64,000 nt of DNA. Origin: Micromonospora sp. WMMA1363. Lineage in GTDB: Bacteria > Actinomycetota > Actinomycetes > Mycobacteriales > Micromonosporaceae. The stretch spans positions 2,782,001-2,846,000 of the forward strand of contig NZ_JAUALB010000001.1 in assembly GCF_030345795.1 (NCBI RefSeq), read 5' to 3'. Under the pieces are notes generated by a model. The model did no database searches. It worked only from the letters and a program-made list of their open reading frames with translations, and had not been told where the DNA came from. Both the position numbers and the translations under genes were made by a program. Positions 20,010-29,778 of the stretch are shown one piece after another (within the stretch, counting starts at the first letter, position 1; the number at the start of each line of letters is the position of its first letter).

Positions 20010-20822
20010 GTGTACCGGTTCCTCCTGACGCCGCGCTGGCTGGGCGCGCTCGCGCTGACCCTGGTCGTGGCTGCGGCGATGGTGCTGCTGGGCAACTGGC
20101 AGCTGGACCGGTACCACGACCGCACGGAGATCAACGAACGCATCGACGCCGGCCTGCGGATGACGCCGGTGCCGCTGCGCGACGCGGTGGCGGCCCCAGC
20201 CGGGGGCGCGGGCCGCGTGGGGCCACCGCCCGCCGACGAGGAGACCTGGACAAAGGTCACCGTGACCGGCCGGTACGACCAGTCGAACGTGGTCCTGGTC
20301 CGGGGCCGCTCGGTGGACCGGACGGTCGGCTTCGAGATACTGACCCCGCTGGTCCTCACCGACGGCACGGCCGTACTGGTCGACCGGGGCTGGATCCCGC
20401 CGGCCCCCGGCGGTGACGCGACCGCCCAACCGGTCGTGCCCCCGGCACCCGCCGGTGAGGTGACCGTGACGGGCCGGGTCCGCACCGGCGAGGGAGGCTC
20501 GGTTCCGGTCAACCGGCGCCACGGCAAGCTGGAGACCCGCCGGATCGACCTGCCGCGGCTGGCCCGCGAGCTGCCCTATCCGGTGCACGGCGGGTACGTG
20601 CTGCTCGACGAGCAGACGCCGGCGGCCGACCCGGCCTTCACCGCGATCCCGGTCGGGTACACCAACAACTGGCAGAGCTTCGGATACGTCGTCCAGTGGT
20701 GGATCTTCGCGGGGATGACCCTGTTCGGCTACGGCTTCTTCGCCCGCCGGGAGGCCCGCCGGCGGGTTGGCGGGTTGGCCGAGCGCCCCACCGACCGCGC
20801 GGCCGAGAGCGCTCCGGCCTGA
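20010..20822 (+). CDS. SURF1 family protein
   Basis: A membrane protein of 270 residues with one hydrophobic helix near the N-terminus (WLGALALTLVVAAAMVLLG, about 8-28) and another near the C-terminus (VVQWWIFAGMTLFGYGFF, about 225-245), with the SURF1 extracytoplasmic domain between them. Family marks are LGNWQLDRYHDR, ETWTKVTVTGRYD, VLVDRGWIPP and the C-terminal NNWQSFGYVVQW. SURF1 helps assemble cytochrome c oxidase, probably in haem a insertion. GTG at 20010 gives the usual V/MYRFLLTPRW start; GTG at 20004 is also possible. It is divergent from cobB. Confidence 0.92.
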   Translation: MYRFLLTPRWLGALALTLVVAAAMVLLGNWQLDRYHDRTEINERIDAGLRMTPVPLRDAVAAPAGGAGRVGPPPADEETWTKVTVTGRYDQSNVVLVRGRSVDRTVGFEILTPLVLTDGTAVLVDRGWIPPAPGGDATAQPVVPPAPAGEVTVTGRVRTGEGGSVPVNRRHGKLETRRIDLPRLARELPYPVHGGYVLLDEQTPAADPAFTAIPVGYTNNWQSFGYVVQWWIFAGMTLFGYGFFARREARRRVGGLAERPTDRAAESAPA

Positions 20823-20829
20823 CCCGCCC

Positions 20830-22422
20830 TCAGCCGGCGACGTGGCCGGCGTGGATCGCCCGGACGGCGTCGATCGTGTCCGCGTCGGCCGCCGTCTTGT
20901 CGTCCCGGTACCGCAAGACCCGGGCGAAGCGCAGCGCCATCCCACCCGGGTAGCGGGAGCTGGCTTGCACGCCGTCGAAGGCGACCTCGACCACCTGCTC
21001 GGGACGGACCCGCACCACCCAGTCACCCTTCTCCACGGCCAGGCCGAGGAAACGTTCCGTCTGCCAGCGCAGCAGCTCGTCGGTGAGCCCCTTGAACGTC
21101 TTACCGAGCATGACGAACTCCTCGGTGCGCGGGTCGCGCGCGCCCAGGTGCAGGTTCGACAGCCAGCCCTGCCGCCGGCCGCTGCCCCACTCGACCGCGA
21201 GCACCACCAGGTCCAGGGTGTGCCGTGGCTTGACCTTGACCCAGGCGGCGCCTCGACGACCGGCGTCGTACGGCGCGTCGGGGTCCTTCACCACGACACC
21301 CTCCTGCCCGGCGTCGAGCGCGGCGGCGAACGCCGCACCCGCCTGCTCCGGGCCGTCGACCTCCAGCCGACCGACCAGCAACTGCTGGTCGACCGCGGCG
21401 GCCAGCGCGGACCACCGCTCCCGGCCCGGGCGGTCGATCAGATCCGCACCGTCGAGGTGCAGCAGGTCGAAGAAGTACGGCGTGAGCACCGCCTCGCCGG
21501 TCGTCTCGGCGGCGGCGCGCACGGCCGGGGCGACCGGTGCGCCCCCGGTGGTGCTGGGTGTGGTGCGGCGGGCCGCGCGGCTTGAGGTCTGCTGGAACGG
21601 CAGCGGACGGCCGGTGGCGTCCAGGCCGATGGCCTCGCCGTCGAGCACCAGCTCGCGAGCGGGCAACGCGCGCACCGCGGCCACCACCTCCGGCACCCGG
21701 GCGGTGATGTCGTCGAGGCTGCGGGTGAAGACGGCGATGTCCTGCCCCGACCGGTGCACCTGGACACGGATACCGTCGAGCTTGACGTCGACCACCGCCG
21801 GCACGCCGGTGGCGGTGAGCGCCTCGTCGACCGACGACGCGCTCTGTGCCAGCATCGGCGCCAACGGACGCCCGACCCGCAGGCCGAACGCGGCCAGCGC
21901 CGTCGCTCCGCCGTCGAGCGCGGCCACCGCGACCACGCGCAGATCGCCGGCGAGCAGCAGCGCCCGGCGGACCGTCGGGCCTGGCACCTCCGCCGCCCGG
22001 GCCACCGCGTCGGCGAGCAGACCCGCCTGGGCGCCCTGGCGCAGCTCTCCGCCGAACAACGCGGTCAACAGGCGCTGCTCCTCGGTCGTGGCCGAGCCGT
22101 AGAGCGTGTGCAACAGTGCTCGGCGGCGCGCCTGGGCGCCCACTCCACGCACCGAGGAAATGCCGTCGACTGCCGCGTCCACCGCGGCCACCGTCAACGT
22201 CGGTGTCGCCGCCGGCGGCGGCAGGTCACGCAGACTTGCCCAGCCGACACCGGTCTGCCGCTGCCGCAGCTCACCGGCGAGATAGCCGGCACCGGCCGCC
22301 ACCTCGTCCGGGTGCAGACGCCGCAGCGCGTCGGCGAGCAGCTCCACCTTGGCCCGCCGGCTGCTGACCGCGGCGACGGCCGCGGAGGTGGCTGCCAGGT
22401 CCAGGAACCGCACGGACTCCAT
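20830..22422 (-). CDS. ligB: ATP-dependent DNA ligase (LigB type)
   Basis: A 530-residue ligase. Motif I is VDVKLDGIRVQVHR, with Lys214 as the AMP-accepting residue; motif III is near YFFDLLHLDG, motif IV in GQEGVVVKD and motif V in WVKVKPRHTLDLVV. An N-terminal DNA-binding domain (1-190) and a C-terminal OB domain complete the usual actinobacterial LigB layout. Such ligases are dispensable extras beside the NAD-dependent LigA and probably act in repair. ATG at 22422 is preferred to a long upstream open frame of low complexity. It is convergent with the SURF1 gene, with 7 bp between stops. Confidence 0.93.
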   Translation of the reverse strand: MESVRFLDLAATSAAVAAVSSRRAKVELLADALRRLHPDEVAAGAGYLAGELRQRQTGVGWASLRDLPPPAATPTLTVAAVDAAVDGISSVRGVGAQARRRALLHTLYGSATTEEQRLLTALFGGELRQGAQAGLLADAVARAAEVPGPTVRRALLLAGDLRVVAVAALDGGATALAAFGLRVGRPLAPMLAQSASSVDEALTATGVPAVVDVKLDGIRVQVHRSGQDIAVFTRSLDDITARVPEVVAAVRALPARELVLDGEAIGLDATGRPLPFQQTSSRAARRTTPSTTGGAPVAPAVRAAAETTGEAVLTPYFFDLLHLDGADLIDRPGRERWSALAAAVDQQLLVGRLEVDGPEQAGAAFAAALDAGQEGVVVKDPDAPYDAGRRGAAWVKVKPRHTLDLVVLAVEWGSGRRQGWLSNLHLGARDPRTEEFVMLGKTFKGLTDELLRWQTERFLGLAVEKGDWVVRVRPEQVVEVAFDGVQASSRYPGGMALRFARVLRYRDDKTAADADTIDAVRAIHAGHVAG

Positions 22423-22559
22423 CCTGCCAGCCGCCCCCGACGCCACCCGGCAAAACCGTGCCCGGGCTGGTCGGGCCCGCTCCGGGCCGCCGGACGCGAG
22501 GGCGCGACGGGCGGGCCGCCCCAGGGCCGGCGGGTGTCCGGCGCCGCGCGCCGCGCCGG

Positions 22560-22766
22560 TCAGGCCGAGACGGGCTCCTCGATGCGCAGGCCGCGGGCGC
22601 GCACCTCGTCGGCGACCCGGGACAGCACCGAGTCGAGCGCGACCAGAGCGGCGGAGAGCTCGCCGAGCTGCTCCCTGAGCGTGTCCTCGGGCCACGCGGA
22701 GACGTCGACGTCCCCCAGCGCGCTGACGGCGGCTTCCAGGCGGGTCATCACCTCGTTCGTACTCAT
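22560..22766 (-). CDS. Small protein resembling the N-terminus of DUF222 (13E12 repeat) proteins
   Basis: A 68-residue helical protein (EDTLREQLGELSAALVALDS, then VADEVRARGLRIEEP). The pattern of paired amphipathic helices ending in a D/E-x-R-x-R-G resembles the start of REP13E12/DUF222 HNH proteins, but it stops cleanly and no HNH part follows. The ATG at 22766 has an AT-rich upstream stretch (gttatagcctttcgtac), so it may have its own promoter. It is either a stand-alone small gene or a relic of a longer repeat protein. Confidence 0.55.
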   Translation of the reverse strand: MSTNEVMTRLEAAVSALGDVDVSAWPEDTLREQLGELSAALVALDSVLSRVADEVRARGLRIEEPVSA

Positions 22767-22939
22767 GTACGAAAGGCTATAACAGCCCCGCGCCCGACAC
22801 ACCGCAAACTCCCAGATGAACCGGGAAGTTACGGTTCCGACACCAAGCCGGACGCCGCGTCGCCGGGCCGACCGGGAGGCCAGCACGTCCCCTCGTCCGG
22901 GACCGGACAACGGCGAGACCGACCGAGGCACACCACCGC

Positions 22940-24307
22940 CTAGCCCAACCCGCGCCCCGTCCGGGCCACGTTGCGCAGCAGCAGCGCCTCGGCGAGGCAC
23001 ACCCGCGCGAACTCGCCGAGGTGCAGGCTCTCGTTCGGGCCGTGCGCCCGGGCGTGCGGATCCTCCACACCGGTCACCAAGATCGCGGCCTGCGGGAACA
23101 TCTCCTGAAAGGTGGCGATGAACGGAATGGATCCGCCGATGCCGATGTCCACCGGGTCGGTGCCGTCCCACGCGGTACGGAACGCGGAGCGGGCCGCGTC
23201 GAACATCGGTCCGGTCGCGTCGATCACGCACGGTTCACCGTCGTGCTCGAAGGTCAGCGTCACCCCGGCGCCCCACGGGGCGTGCTTCTCCAGATGGGTG
23301 CGCAGCGCCACGTACGCCCGCTTGGCGTCGTCGCCCGGCGCGAGCCGCACGCTCAGTTTGGCCTTCGCAGTCGGGACCAGAGCGTTCGGTGCCTCGCCGG
23401 TGGCCGGCGCGTCAACGCCGAGCACCGACAGGGCGGGCTTGGTCCACAGTCGGTCGGTGATCCGGCCGGTGCCGATGAACTGCACGCTCTCGGCCAGACC
23501 CGCCTCGGCGCGGAACCGATCCTCCGGGTAGTCCACGGTGGCGCCCTCCCGGCCCACCAACCCGTCGACGGTCACGTTCCCGGCGTCGTCGTGCAGCGTG
23601 GCGAGCAGCCGGACCAAAGCGGTGAGCGCGTCCGGCACCGCGCCGCCGAACATGCCGCTGTGCACGGCGTGGTCGAGCGTACGGACCTCGACGAAGCAGT
23701 TCACGATGCCGCGCAGCGACGTGGTCAGCGCCGGTACGCCGATGTCCCAGTTGCCGGAGTCGGCGATCACGATGACGTCCGAGGCGATCTCGTCCCGATG
23801 CGCCGCCAGCAACGCCTCCAGGGAGTCGGACCCGTACTCCTCCTCGCCCTCGACGAACAGCACGACACCGACCGGCAGCGCGTCGCCGAACGCGCGCAGC
23901 GCCGCCACGTGCGCCATGATGCCGGCCTTGTCGTCGGCGGCGCCGCGCCCGTAGAGGCGGCCGTCCCGCTCCACCGGCTCGAACGGGTCCGACTCCCACA
24001 GCGACAGATCACCGACCGGCTGCACGTCGTGGTGGGCGTAGAGCAGCACCGTCGGTGCGCCGGGCGGAGCGGCCTTCGTCCCGATCACCGCCGGCTGGCC
24101 GCCGGAACGCACCAGCTTCACATCGAGGCCGCAGCCGCGCAGCAGTTCGGCGACCGCCTCAGCGGAGCGCTCCACGTGCGAGTGGTCGAAGCCCTCGAAC
24201 GCGACGCCCGGGATACGGACGAGGCGTTCCAGGTCGGCGCGGACACCGGGCAGTTCCCGCTCGACGGCGGCCCGCAGGTCGGACTCGGACATGATCGTTG
24301 TGGTCAT
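22940..24307 (-). CDS. M20 family dipeptidase/metallohydrolase
   Basis: A 455-residue zinc peptidase. Metal-binding and catalytic residues are visible in LLYAHHDVQPVG, GRGAADDKAGIMAH, EGEEEYGSDS, and the C-terminal AHGPNESL. The lid/dimerisation domain is at about 190-350. Relatives hydrolyse dipeptides or acyl-amino acids in the cytoplasm. ATG at 24307 overlaps the stop of the upstream kinase in an ATGA; another in-frame ATG three codons earlier is less likely. Confidence 0.92.
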   Translation of the reverse strand: MTTTIMSESDLRAAVERELPGVRADLERLVRIPGVAFEGFDHSHVERSAEAVAELLRGCGLDVKLVRSGGQPAVIGTKAAPPGAPTVLLYAHHDVQPVGDLSLWESDPFEPVERDGRLYGRGAADDKAGIMAHVAALRAFGDALPVGVVLFVEGEEEYGSDSLEALLAAHRDEIASDVIVIADSGNWDIGVPALTTSLRGIVNCFVEVRTLDHAVHSGMFGGAVPDALTALVRLLATLHDDAGNVTVDGLVGREGATVDYPEDRFRAEAGLAESVQFIGTGRITDRLWTKPALSVLGVDAPATGEAPNALVPTAKAKLSVRLAPGDDAKRAYVALRTHLEKHAPWGAGVTLTFEHDGEPCVIDATGPMFDAARSAFRTAWDGTDPVDIGIGGSIPFIATFQEMFPQAAILVTGVEDPHARAHGPNESLHLGEFARVCLAEALLLRNVARTGRGLG

Positions 24308-24945
24308 GCCCGGCATCGTATTCCCGCGTTGCCGACCGGCGACCGGCGCAGGTAGTAGCGGGACCGGTCGTGGGGCAGCCCAGGCGCCCCGTCGACCACC
24401 AGGTCCGCCCGCGTCTGTGTGCCGTCGGCGGCGAAGTGGGCCCGCTCGCCAGCGTGCCAGCGGCGCAGGTCGGGGAGGATCCCCGGACCGTCCCGGGCGA
24501 CCGCCCGGGTGAGCCGAAGGTGCGGCGGGGCGGTGACGAACGCGGCGAGGCTGAGGTCGGGGGCGGCGGCGGCACGGGCCACGCTGACCCCCTCCACCAG
24601 GAGGACCGGCGCCACCGGCACCGGGACCGGACGGGACAGGAACGCGCGTCGCACCCAGCTGTACCGTCGGTACTCCCCCGCCCGCCCCTCCCGCAACGGC
24701 GCCAGCACACACTCCTCCAGCCGCGGCCAGAACGTGAACTGGTCGTCCCAGCCGTCGAGCAGATCGTCGGTGTGCACCACCGGTGGCCGGGAGCCACCCG
24801 GCAGCGCGGCGAGGGCGTCCGCGAGGCACGCCGCGAACCAGCTCTTACCCGCGCCGCTGGGCCCGTCGACGGCCACCAGCCGGGTCCACCCCAACCGCGC
24901 GGGGGCCGCCCACACCTGGCGCGCCAGCTGGGCGTACGCCTCCAT
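24304..24945 (-). CDS. Uridine kinase-like P-loop protein
   Basis: A 213-residue nucleoside/NTP-binding protein with Walker A VDGPSGAGKSWFA near the N-terminus (residues about 27-38), TDDLLDGWDDQF after it and LLVEGVSVARAA as the second strand motif. The layout matches the actinobacterial uridine kinase family, but the nucleoside-binding residues cannot be verified by eye. It overlaps the M20 gene by four bases and is divergent from the rhodanese gene. Start ATG 24945 is preceded by in-frame GTG codons that could extend it slightly. Confidence 0.75.
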   Translation of the reverse strand: MEAYAQLARQVWAAPARLGWTRLVAVDGPSGAGKSWFAACLADALAALPGGSRPPVVHTDDLLDGWDDQFTFWPRLEECVLAPLREGRAGEYRRYSWVRRAFLSRPVPVPVAPVLLVEGVSVARAAAAPDLSLAAFVTAPPHLRLTRAVARDGPGILPDLRRWHAGERAHFAADGTQTRADLVVDGAPGLPHDRSRYYLRRSPVGNAGIRCRA

Positions 24946-25068
24946 CACCGCCACCACCACGCGCCGACCGTAGCGGTCGGCGCCGGCGCGTCGCCCGTTC
25001 GGGCGGTCATGGCGGGCAGCCGCACTGTTCGGCCGGCACGGCGCCGGGCCGGGCGGCATGATCGGCTC

Positions 25069-25485
25069 GTGTCCCACAGCGTGATGAGTCCGGGCGTCGA
25101 CGCCCTGCTGGAACAGGCCCGCGCCGGAGTGCGCCGGCTGAACCCACACCAGGCCGTCGAGGCGGTCCGGGCCGGGGCGCTGCTGATCGACACACGCACC
25201 GACGTGCAACGCCGGGAGCAGGGGGACCTGCCGGGCGCGATCGTGATCGACCGCACCGTCCTGGAGTGGCGACTCGACCCGGCGAGCGCCTGGCGGATCG
25301 CCGAGGCCACCGGGTACGACCTGGAGGTCGTGGTGATGTGCCGGCAGGGCTACAGCTCCAGCCTGGCGGTGGCCAGCCTGCGCGCGCTCGGCCTGCACCG
25401 GGCCACCGACGTCATCGGTGGGGTGGACGGATGGCGGGAGGCGGGGCTACCGATGTCCGACCGCCCCGCCGACGTCCGCTCCTGA
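25069..25485 (+). CDS. Single-domain rhodanese-like protein
   Basis: A 138-residue cytosolic protein with one rhodanese domain; the sulfur-carrying Cys is in VVVMCRQGYSSSLA, and LLIDTRTDVQRREQGDLPGA is the usual first strand. It probably moves sulfane sulfur or senses thiols; no partner gene is next to it. GTG at 25069 begins SHSVMSPGV; an ATG five codons later is the alternative. Confidence 0.88.
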   Translation: MSHSVMSPGVDALLEQARAGVRRLNPHQAVEAVRAGALLIDTRTDVQRREQGDLPGAIVIDRTVLEWRLDPASAWRIAEATGYDLEVVVMCRQGYSSSLAVASLRALGLHRATDVIGGVDGWREAGLPMSDRPADVRS

Positions 25486-25545
25486 CCGTCGCTCACCAAC
25501 GCCGACATCCTCCTCCCACCCGCCGCGGGGTCGGGGACAGGAACC

Positions 25546-27171
25546 TCACCGCGCCGCCGGCACGGCCGGATCACCCTGGCCGGGCGCCCCCGCTGCCGCG
25601 GGAACGGGATCGAGCACCGCCTCCGACGGCCAGCCGGTGGGCGCGCCGGGCGGGAGGAACGGGAGGTCGGCCGGCGGGCCGCACTCGACCAGGCGCCACA
25701 GGGCGTCGGTGTCCAGGTGCTCCTCGACCAGGTCGCCCAGCAGGTCCAGCGAACGTTCCCGGGCGGCGGCGAACGAGGTGTCCGGGGCGACCCGGAAGCC
25801 GTCGCGTCCGGCCTGCCGGGCCGCCTCGGTCAGGAACCGGCGCCGGAAGTCGTCGGACTCGAAGGCACCGTGCCAGTGCGTCCCGTACACCGCACCGGCC
25901 ACCGCGCCCTCCCCGACGCCGTCCGCGTACGCCAGCAGCGGAGCGAGGCCGGAGTCGGCGAACGAGACGTGCCCGTGGTGGATCTCGTAGCCGTGGACCG
26001 GGACGTCCCCCCACGCCGTTCCGGCCACCTGCCGGACGGTCTTGCGCGGGTCGAAGGTGACCTCGATCGGCAGCAGGCCGAGGCCGGGTACGCTGCCCCG
26101 CCGACTCTCCACCGCGTCGTTGATCGTCCGCGCCAGCATCTGAAACCCGCCGCAGACGCCGAGTAGCGGCCTACCGGCGGCAGCGTGGGTCAGCACAGCG
26201 TCGGCGAGCCCGGTCTCCCGCAGCCAGGCGAGATCCGCCACGGTCGACTTCGAGCCGGGCAGGACGACCAGGTCGGCCGCGGCCAGCTCAGCCGGTTCCA
26301 CGGTCAGCCGGACCCGCACGCCCGGCTCGGTCGCGAGCGCCTCGACGTCGGTGGCGTTGCTGATCCGGGGCAACCGGACCACCGCGACGTCCAGCCACTG
26401 GGTGCCGCGCGGAGCGGCCGGGCGGCCCAGCACCCGCCCATACGCGAGTGAGTCCTCCGCGTCCAGCCAGAGGTCGAGTGACCAGGGCAGCACCCCGTAG
26501 GTGGGCCGCCCGGTGACCTGGCGCAGCATGTCCAGACCGGGCCGGAGCAGGCCGCGGTCACCCCGGAACTTGTTGATGACGAAGCCGGCGACCAAAGCCT
26601 GGTCAGCCGGTTCCAGCAGGGCGACCGTGCCGAACATCGAGGCGAACACCCCACCCCGGTCGATGTCGCCGACAACGACCGTGGGCAGGTTGGCGTGCCG
26701 GGCCAGCCCCATGTTGACGTAGTCGCCAGCCCGCAGGTTGATCTCCGCGGGGCTGCCCGCGCCCTCGCAGACCACCACGTCGTAAGCCGCCCGCAGCTCG
26801 GCTAGCGCCGTGTACGCGGTCTCGGCGAGCCGGGGCCGCAGCTGCCGGAAGGAGCCTGCGGTGATGGTGTCGACCGCCTCCCCGAGCAGCACCACCTGGC
26901 TTGCCAGGTCACTGCCCGGCTTGAGCAGCACGGGATTGAACCGCAGGTCCGGCGCGAGCCCGCAGGCCGCCGCCTGCATCGCCTGCGCCCGCCCGATCTC
27001 CCCACCCCGCCCGTCCGCGCCGACCACAACGGCCGAGTTGTTGGACATGTTCTGCGCCTTGAACGGCGCCACCCGCACGCCCCGCCGGTGCAGCCAGCGG
27101 CAGATGCCGGCGGTGACGACACTCTTGCCGGCGTCGGAGGTGGTGCCGGCCACCAGCAGCCCGCCGCTCAC
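25546..27171 (-). CDS. cobQ: Cobyric acid synthase
   Basis: A 541-residue glutamine amidotransferase that amidates side chains b, d, e and g of adenosylcobyrinic diamide. The synthetase domain has an intact P-loop, [11 protein letters not shown], and [13 protein letters not shown]; the glutaminase domain has its Cys in [11 protein letters not shown] and the His in THWHGAFES. In contrast to cobB in this window, all these residues are normal. GTG at 27171 overlaps the cobD stop by four bases. The C-terminus carries about 60 Pro/Ala/Gly-rich extra residues. Confidence 0.95.
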   Translation of the reverse strand: MSGGLLVAGTTSDAGKSVVTAGICRWLHRRGVRVAPFKAQNMSNNSAVVVGADGRGGEIGRAQAMQAAACGLAPDLRFNPVLLKPGSDLASQVVLLGEAVDTITAGSFRQLRPRLAETAYTALAELRAAYDVVVCEGAGSPAEINLRAGDYVNMGLARHANLPTVVVGDIDRGGVFASMFGTVALLEPADQALVAGFVINKFRGDRGLLRPGLDMLRQVTGRPTYGVLPWSLDLWLDAEDSLAYGRVLGRPAAPRGTQWLDVAVVRLPRISNATDVEALATEPGVRVRLTVEPAELAAADLVVLPGSKSTVADLAWLRETGLADAVLTHAAAGRPLLGVCGGFQMLARTINDAVESRRGSVPGLGLLPIEVTFDPRKTVRQVAGTAWGDVPVHGYEIHHGHVSFADSGLAPLLAYADGVGEGAVAGAVYGTHWHGAFESDDFRRRFLTEAARQAGRDGFRVAPDTSFAAARERSLDLLGDLVEEHLDTDALWRLVECGPPADLPFLPPGAPTGWPSEAVLDPVPAAAGAPGQGDPAVPAAR

Positions 27172-28220
27172 CGCCCACTCCCCCCGCCGGTCGCGCGGAC
27201 GGCGGCAGGCCGCCGCCGACTCCGGACGCCGAGCCCCGCCGTGATCCGGCGGACGGCGGCACCGACCAGGCGGCCGACCGTCAGCGGGTAGGCCGCCGCG
27301 ACCCCGAGCGCGGCGAGCCCGACGGCACCGGAGACCCGGGCCGCCCGGGGAAGGTGCCGGGCATCCGGACGCGGCCCGTCCCCGAGGAAGGGGCGCACCT
27401 CGGAGCGGCCGAAGTAGACGTTGTGCCCCCCGAGGCGGACACCCAGTGTCCCGGCCATGGCTGCCTCGCACTGCCCGGCGTTGGGACTGGGATGGTCGTT
27501 TCGGTCACGGTGCCAGATCCGCCAGGCCCGCTCCGGGTCGCCGTGCACGACGGGTGCGACGGCGACCGTCAGCAGCCCGGTCAACCGGGATGGTACGAGG
27601 TTGAGCAGGTCGTCGAGGCGGGCGGCGGGTGTGCCGAACCGGGCGTACCGGGGCGCGCGGTGGCCGACCATGGCGTCGAGGGTGTTCGTCGCGCGGTACC
27701 CGAGCAGACCGGGCAGCCCGGCGACCGCACCCCAGAGCAGCGGGGCGACGACCGCGTCAGAGGTGTTCTCGGCAACCGACTCGACGGTGGCGCGGGCCAG
27801 TTCGGGTTCGTCCAGCGCTGACGGGTCCCGCCCGCAGAGGTGACCGAGGCGCTGCCGGGCCGCCGGCAGGTCACCGCGGCGCAGCGCCCGGCCCATCACC
27901 GCGGACTCCTGCCGGAGCGTACGCCCGCCCAGCACCGTCCACGTGCCGGCGGCCACCAGGACGGCTCGGGTCCATGGCCGTCCCCGGGTGGCGACCGTGG
28001 CCGCCGCACCCAGCAGCACCGGCGCGCCCACCGCCACCGCCGTGTAGGCCGCACCGGCGGCCCGGTCGGGCCGGTACATCCGCCGCTCCAGGGCACCGGC
28101 CGCGCGTCCGAACCCGGCCACCGGGTGCCACCGGCGCGGGTCGCCCACCAGCGCGTCCAGCGCGTATCCCGCGACGAGACCCGCCGCCGTCGCCACCGCC
28201 GTCGCCTGCCGCACCGGCAT
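27168..28220 (-). CDS. cobD: Adenosylcobinamide-phosphate synthase
   Basis: A membrane protein of about 350 residues of the CobD/CbiB family, which joins aminopropanol (or its phosphate) to adenosylcobyric acid. Marks are [47 protein letters not shown] and [15 protein letters not shown]. Several hydrophobic helices are spread along the protein. The Arg-rich C-terminal tail is unusual but short. Starts GTG 28223 and ATG 28220 are adjacent to ggagg. Confidence 0.94.
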   Translation of the reverse strand: MPVRQATAVATAAGLVAGYALDALVGDPRRWHPVAGFGRAAGALERRMYRPDRAAGAAYTAVAVGAPVLLGAAATVATRGRPWTRAVLVAAGTWTVLGGRTLRQESAVMGRALRRGDLPAARQRLGHLCGRDPSALDEPELARATVESVAENTSDAVVAPLLWGAVAGLPGLLGYRATNTLDAMVGHRAPRYARFGTPAARLDDLLNLVPSRLTGLLTVAVAPVVHGDPERAWRIWHRDRNDHPSPNAGQCEAAMAGTLGVRLGGHNVYFGRSEVRPFLGDGPRPDARHLPRAARVSGAVGLAALGVAAAYPLTVGRLVGAAVRRITAGLGVRSRRRPAAVRATGGGSGR

Positions 28221-28635
28221 CACCTCCGGCGCGCCAGCCTAACCGAGCCCCACCCCCTCACCTCCCGCCCGCCGCCCACTCCGAACGCCCCGGCACCGCC
28301 GACCACTGTCCCTCCTGGCACACGCCGACCGCTGCCCGTCTTGCCTTGCGAGGATGAGATATGGATCGCCGACCCGGCACGCCGCTACGGCGGCCAACGC
28401 ACCGTATCCGATCTTGGTGGTGAACACGCCCGTCCTGGTGGTGACCACACCCCGGCGGCCGACGCGTGGGGTGACGGCGCCACACCACCACCCCACCCCC
28501 GTCGCACCACCGCCGGGCCCCTCCACCGCCTGGCCACGCCGACCAGCCCCGGACCGGGCCCGCCGAGACCGGTGTCGGGGCCCAGCCGGAGCCGGGCCCG
28601 CCCGGAGCAAGGACCTGATCAGACCGGCGTCGGCA
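28221..28635. other. 415-bp gap between cobD and ssb
   Basis: I see no supported gene here. It should hold the cobD-cobQ promoter, but the conserved boxes of a cobalamin riboswitch are not visible on the minus strand. A 21-bp imperfect direct repeat lies at 28412-28453. A minus-strand frame through the repeat (VVTTRTGVFTTKIGYGA) is short and unlike known families. Confidence 0.5.
28412..28453. repeat. Imperfect 21-bp direct repeat
   Basis: Two adjacent units, tcttggtggtgaacacgccc and tcctggtggtgaccacaccc, differ at four or five positions. They sit in a gene-free gap upstream of cobD. Confidence 0.6.
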
Positions 28636-29469
28636 TCAGACCGGCGTGGGCACCCTGCGGCGGGTCTGCCGGCCCCGTCCGCCGCGTCTCGGCCCGGCCT
28701 CAGCTTCCCCGACCGGCTCCGGATCGCCGATCTGCTCCAGATCGTGGGCCCGCTCCGGATCACCGACCTGGTCGGTCTGCCCGCCCGGTTCCGCGTCCGA
28801 GGCCGCGCTCGACGGCGGTTCGTCGTCGCGACCGGGTCCATCGATCGGGCCGAGACCGTCGGCCTCCGGGTCGATGTCACCGTCCCCGGGCGCAGGGTGG
28901 CGCAGCGGACCACTCAGCGGTCCCGCCGAGTCGCCGGTCACCGCACCCGCTCCGATCCGCGCGAACCCGGGCAGCTCGAAGTCCTCGTCGAGCGGTCGGT
29001 CGTCTGGCGGCGCCGGGGCAGCGACGGTCGGCACCTGCTCGGTCGGTTCGTCATGCACCCGCTGCCCCGCCTCGACGCCCCCCACGGCGCCGGTCGCGGT
29101 CGTCGGGCGGTTGCGTAGGAACCGACCCCGCCCCCGGGACAGGTCATGCCCGACCGCGACCGCCTCCAACTCGTAGAGGGTGCGATGGTTGCCGGCGTCG
29201 TCGGTCCAGTCACGGGTGTAGAGTCGCCCGCACACGATCACCGGGTCGCCGACCATCACCGAGGCGGACACGCCCTCGGCGAGCTTGCGCCAACAGTTCA
29301 CCCGGAGCCGCAGGCTGTTGCCGTCGACCCAACGGCCGCTGTCGCGATCCAGCCGACGGGCGGTCGAGGCGACCTTGAAGTTGGCCACCAGGGTCTGGCT
29401 CTGGGTGGTGCGCCGCCATTCGGGCCTGGTGAGCACGTTGCCCACGATCGTCACGTAGGTGTCGAACAT
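28636..29469 (-). CDS. ssb: Single-stranded DNA-binding protein with long acidic linker
   Basis: A 277-residue protein. Residues about 1-115 are an SSB OB-fold (FDTYVTIVGNVLTRPEWR, NFKVASTARR, VNCWRKLAEGV, VIVCGRLYTRDW). About 140 residues of Asp/Glu/Pro/Gly-rich linker follow. The end is basic (RRGGRGRQTRRRVPTPV) and lacks the DDDIPF-type acidic tip by which housekeeping SSBs recruit partners. It is therefore probably a paralogue (SsbB-like) and not the replicative SSB. The ATG at 29469 has ggaggg five bases upstream. No ribosomal protein genes flank it. Confidence 0.88.
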   Translation of the reverse strand: MFDTYVTIVGNVLTRPEWRRTTQSQTLVANFKVASTARRLDRDSGRWVDGNSLRLRVNCWRKLAEGVSASVMVGDPVIVCGRLYTRDWTDDAGNHRTLYELEAVAVGHDLSRGRGRFLRNRPTTATGAVGGVEAGQRVHDEPTEQVPTVAAPAPPDDRPLDEDFELPGFARIGAGAVTGDSAGPLSGPLRHPAPGDGDIDPEADGLGPIDGPGRDDEPPSSAASDAEPGGQTDQVGDPERAHDLEQIGDPEPVGEAEAGPRRGGRGRQTRRRVPTPV

Positions 29470-29778
29470 CGTCCCTCCAAGGGATCGGGCTTGCCTTCCG
29501 CGAGTCGACTCGGCACCGAGCCTGTCCCGCCGGGACCGCCTGCCGCGACCCCGCGCGCCGCCCTGTGGACGGCGATGCGCCCGGTGGACAACAACCTGAT
29601 CAAGGTCCCGGTGTGCTAGGACGTCCGACCCTGGAATGAGGCCGCAGGTCAGCGGCAACATCGAACACGTTCCGGACCGGAAGCCGTTGGGTATGGCTTT
29701 GACCAACGGCAGAGCAACCCGAACGAAAGGCTGAGCGATCATGACGACGACCACCACCGGCATCGGGCAGGTGCGGCG

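Noticed and set aside
22940..23070. Extended upstream frames on the M20, ligase and CobB genes
   Set aside because: The extra N-terminal stretches are Arg/Pro/Gly-rich shadow coding; stop-start overlaps and family starts fix the shorter forms.
28221..28635. Cobalamin riboswitch upstream of cobD
   Set aside because: No conserved B12-box-like sequence on the minus strand; the same is true before cobB and cobC.
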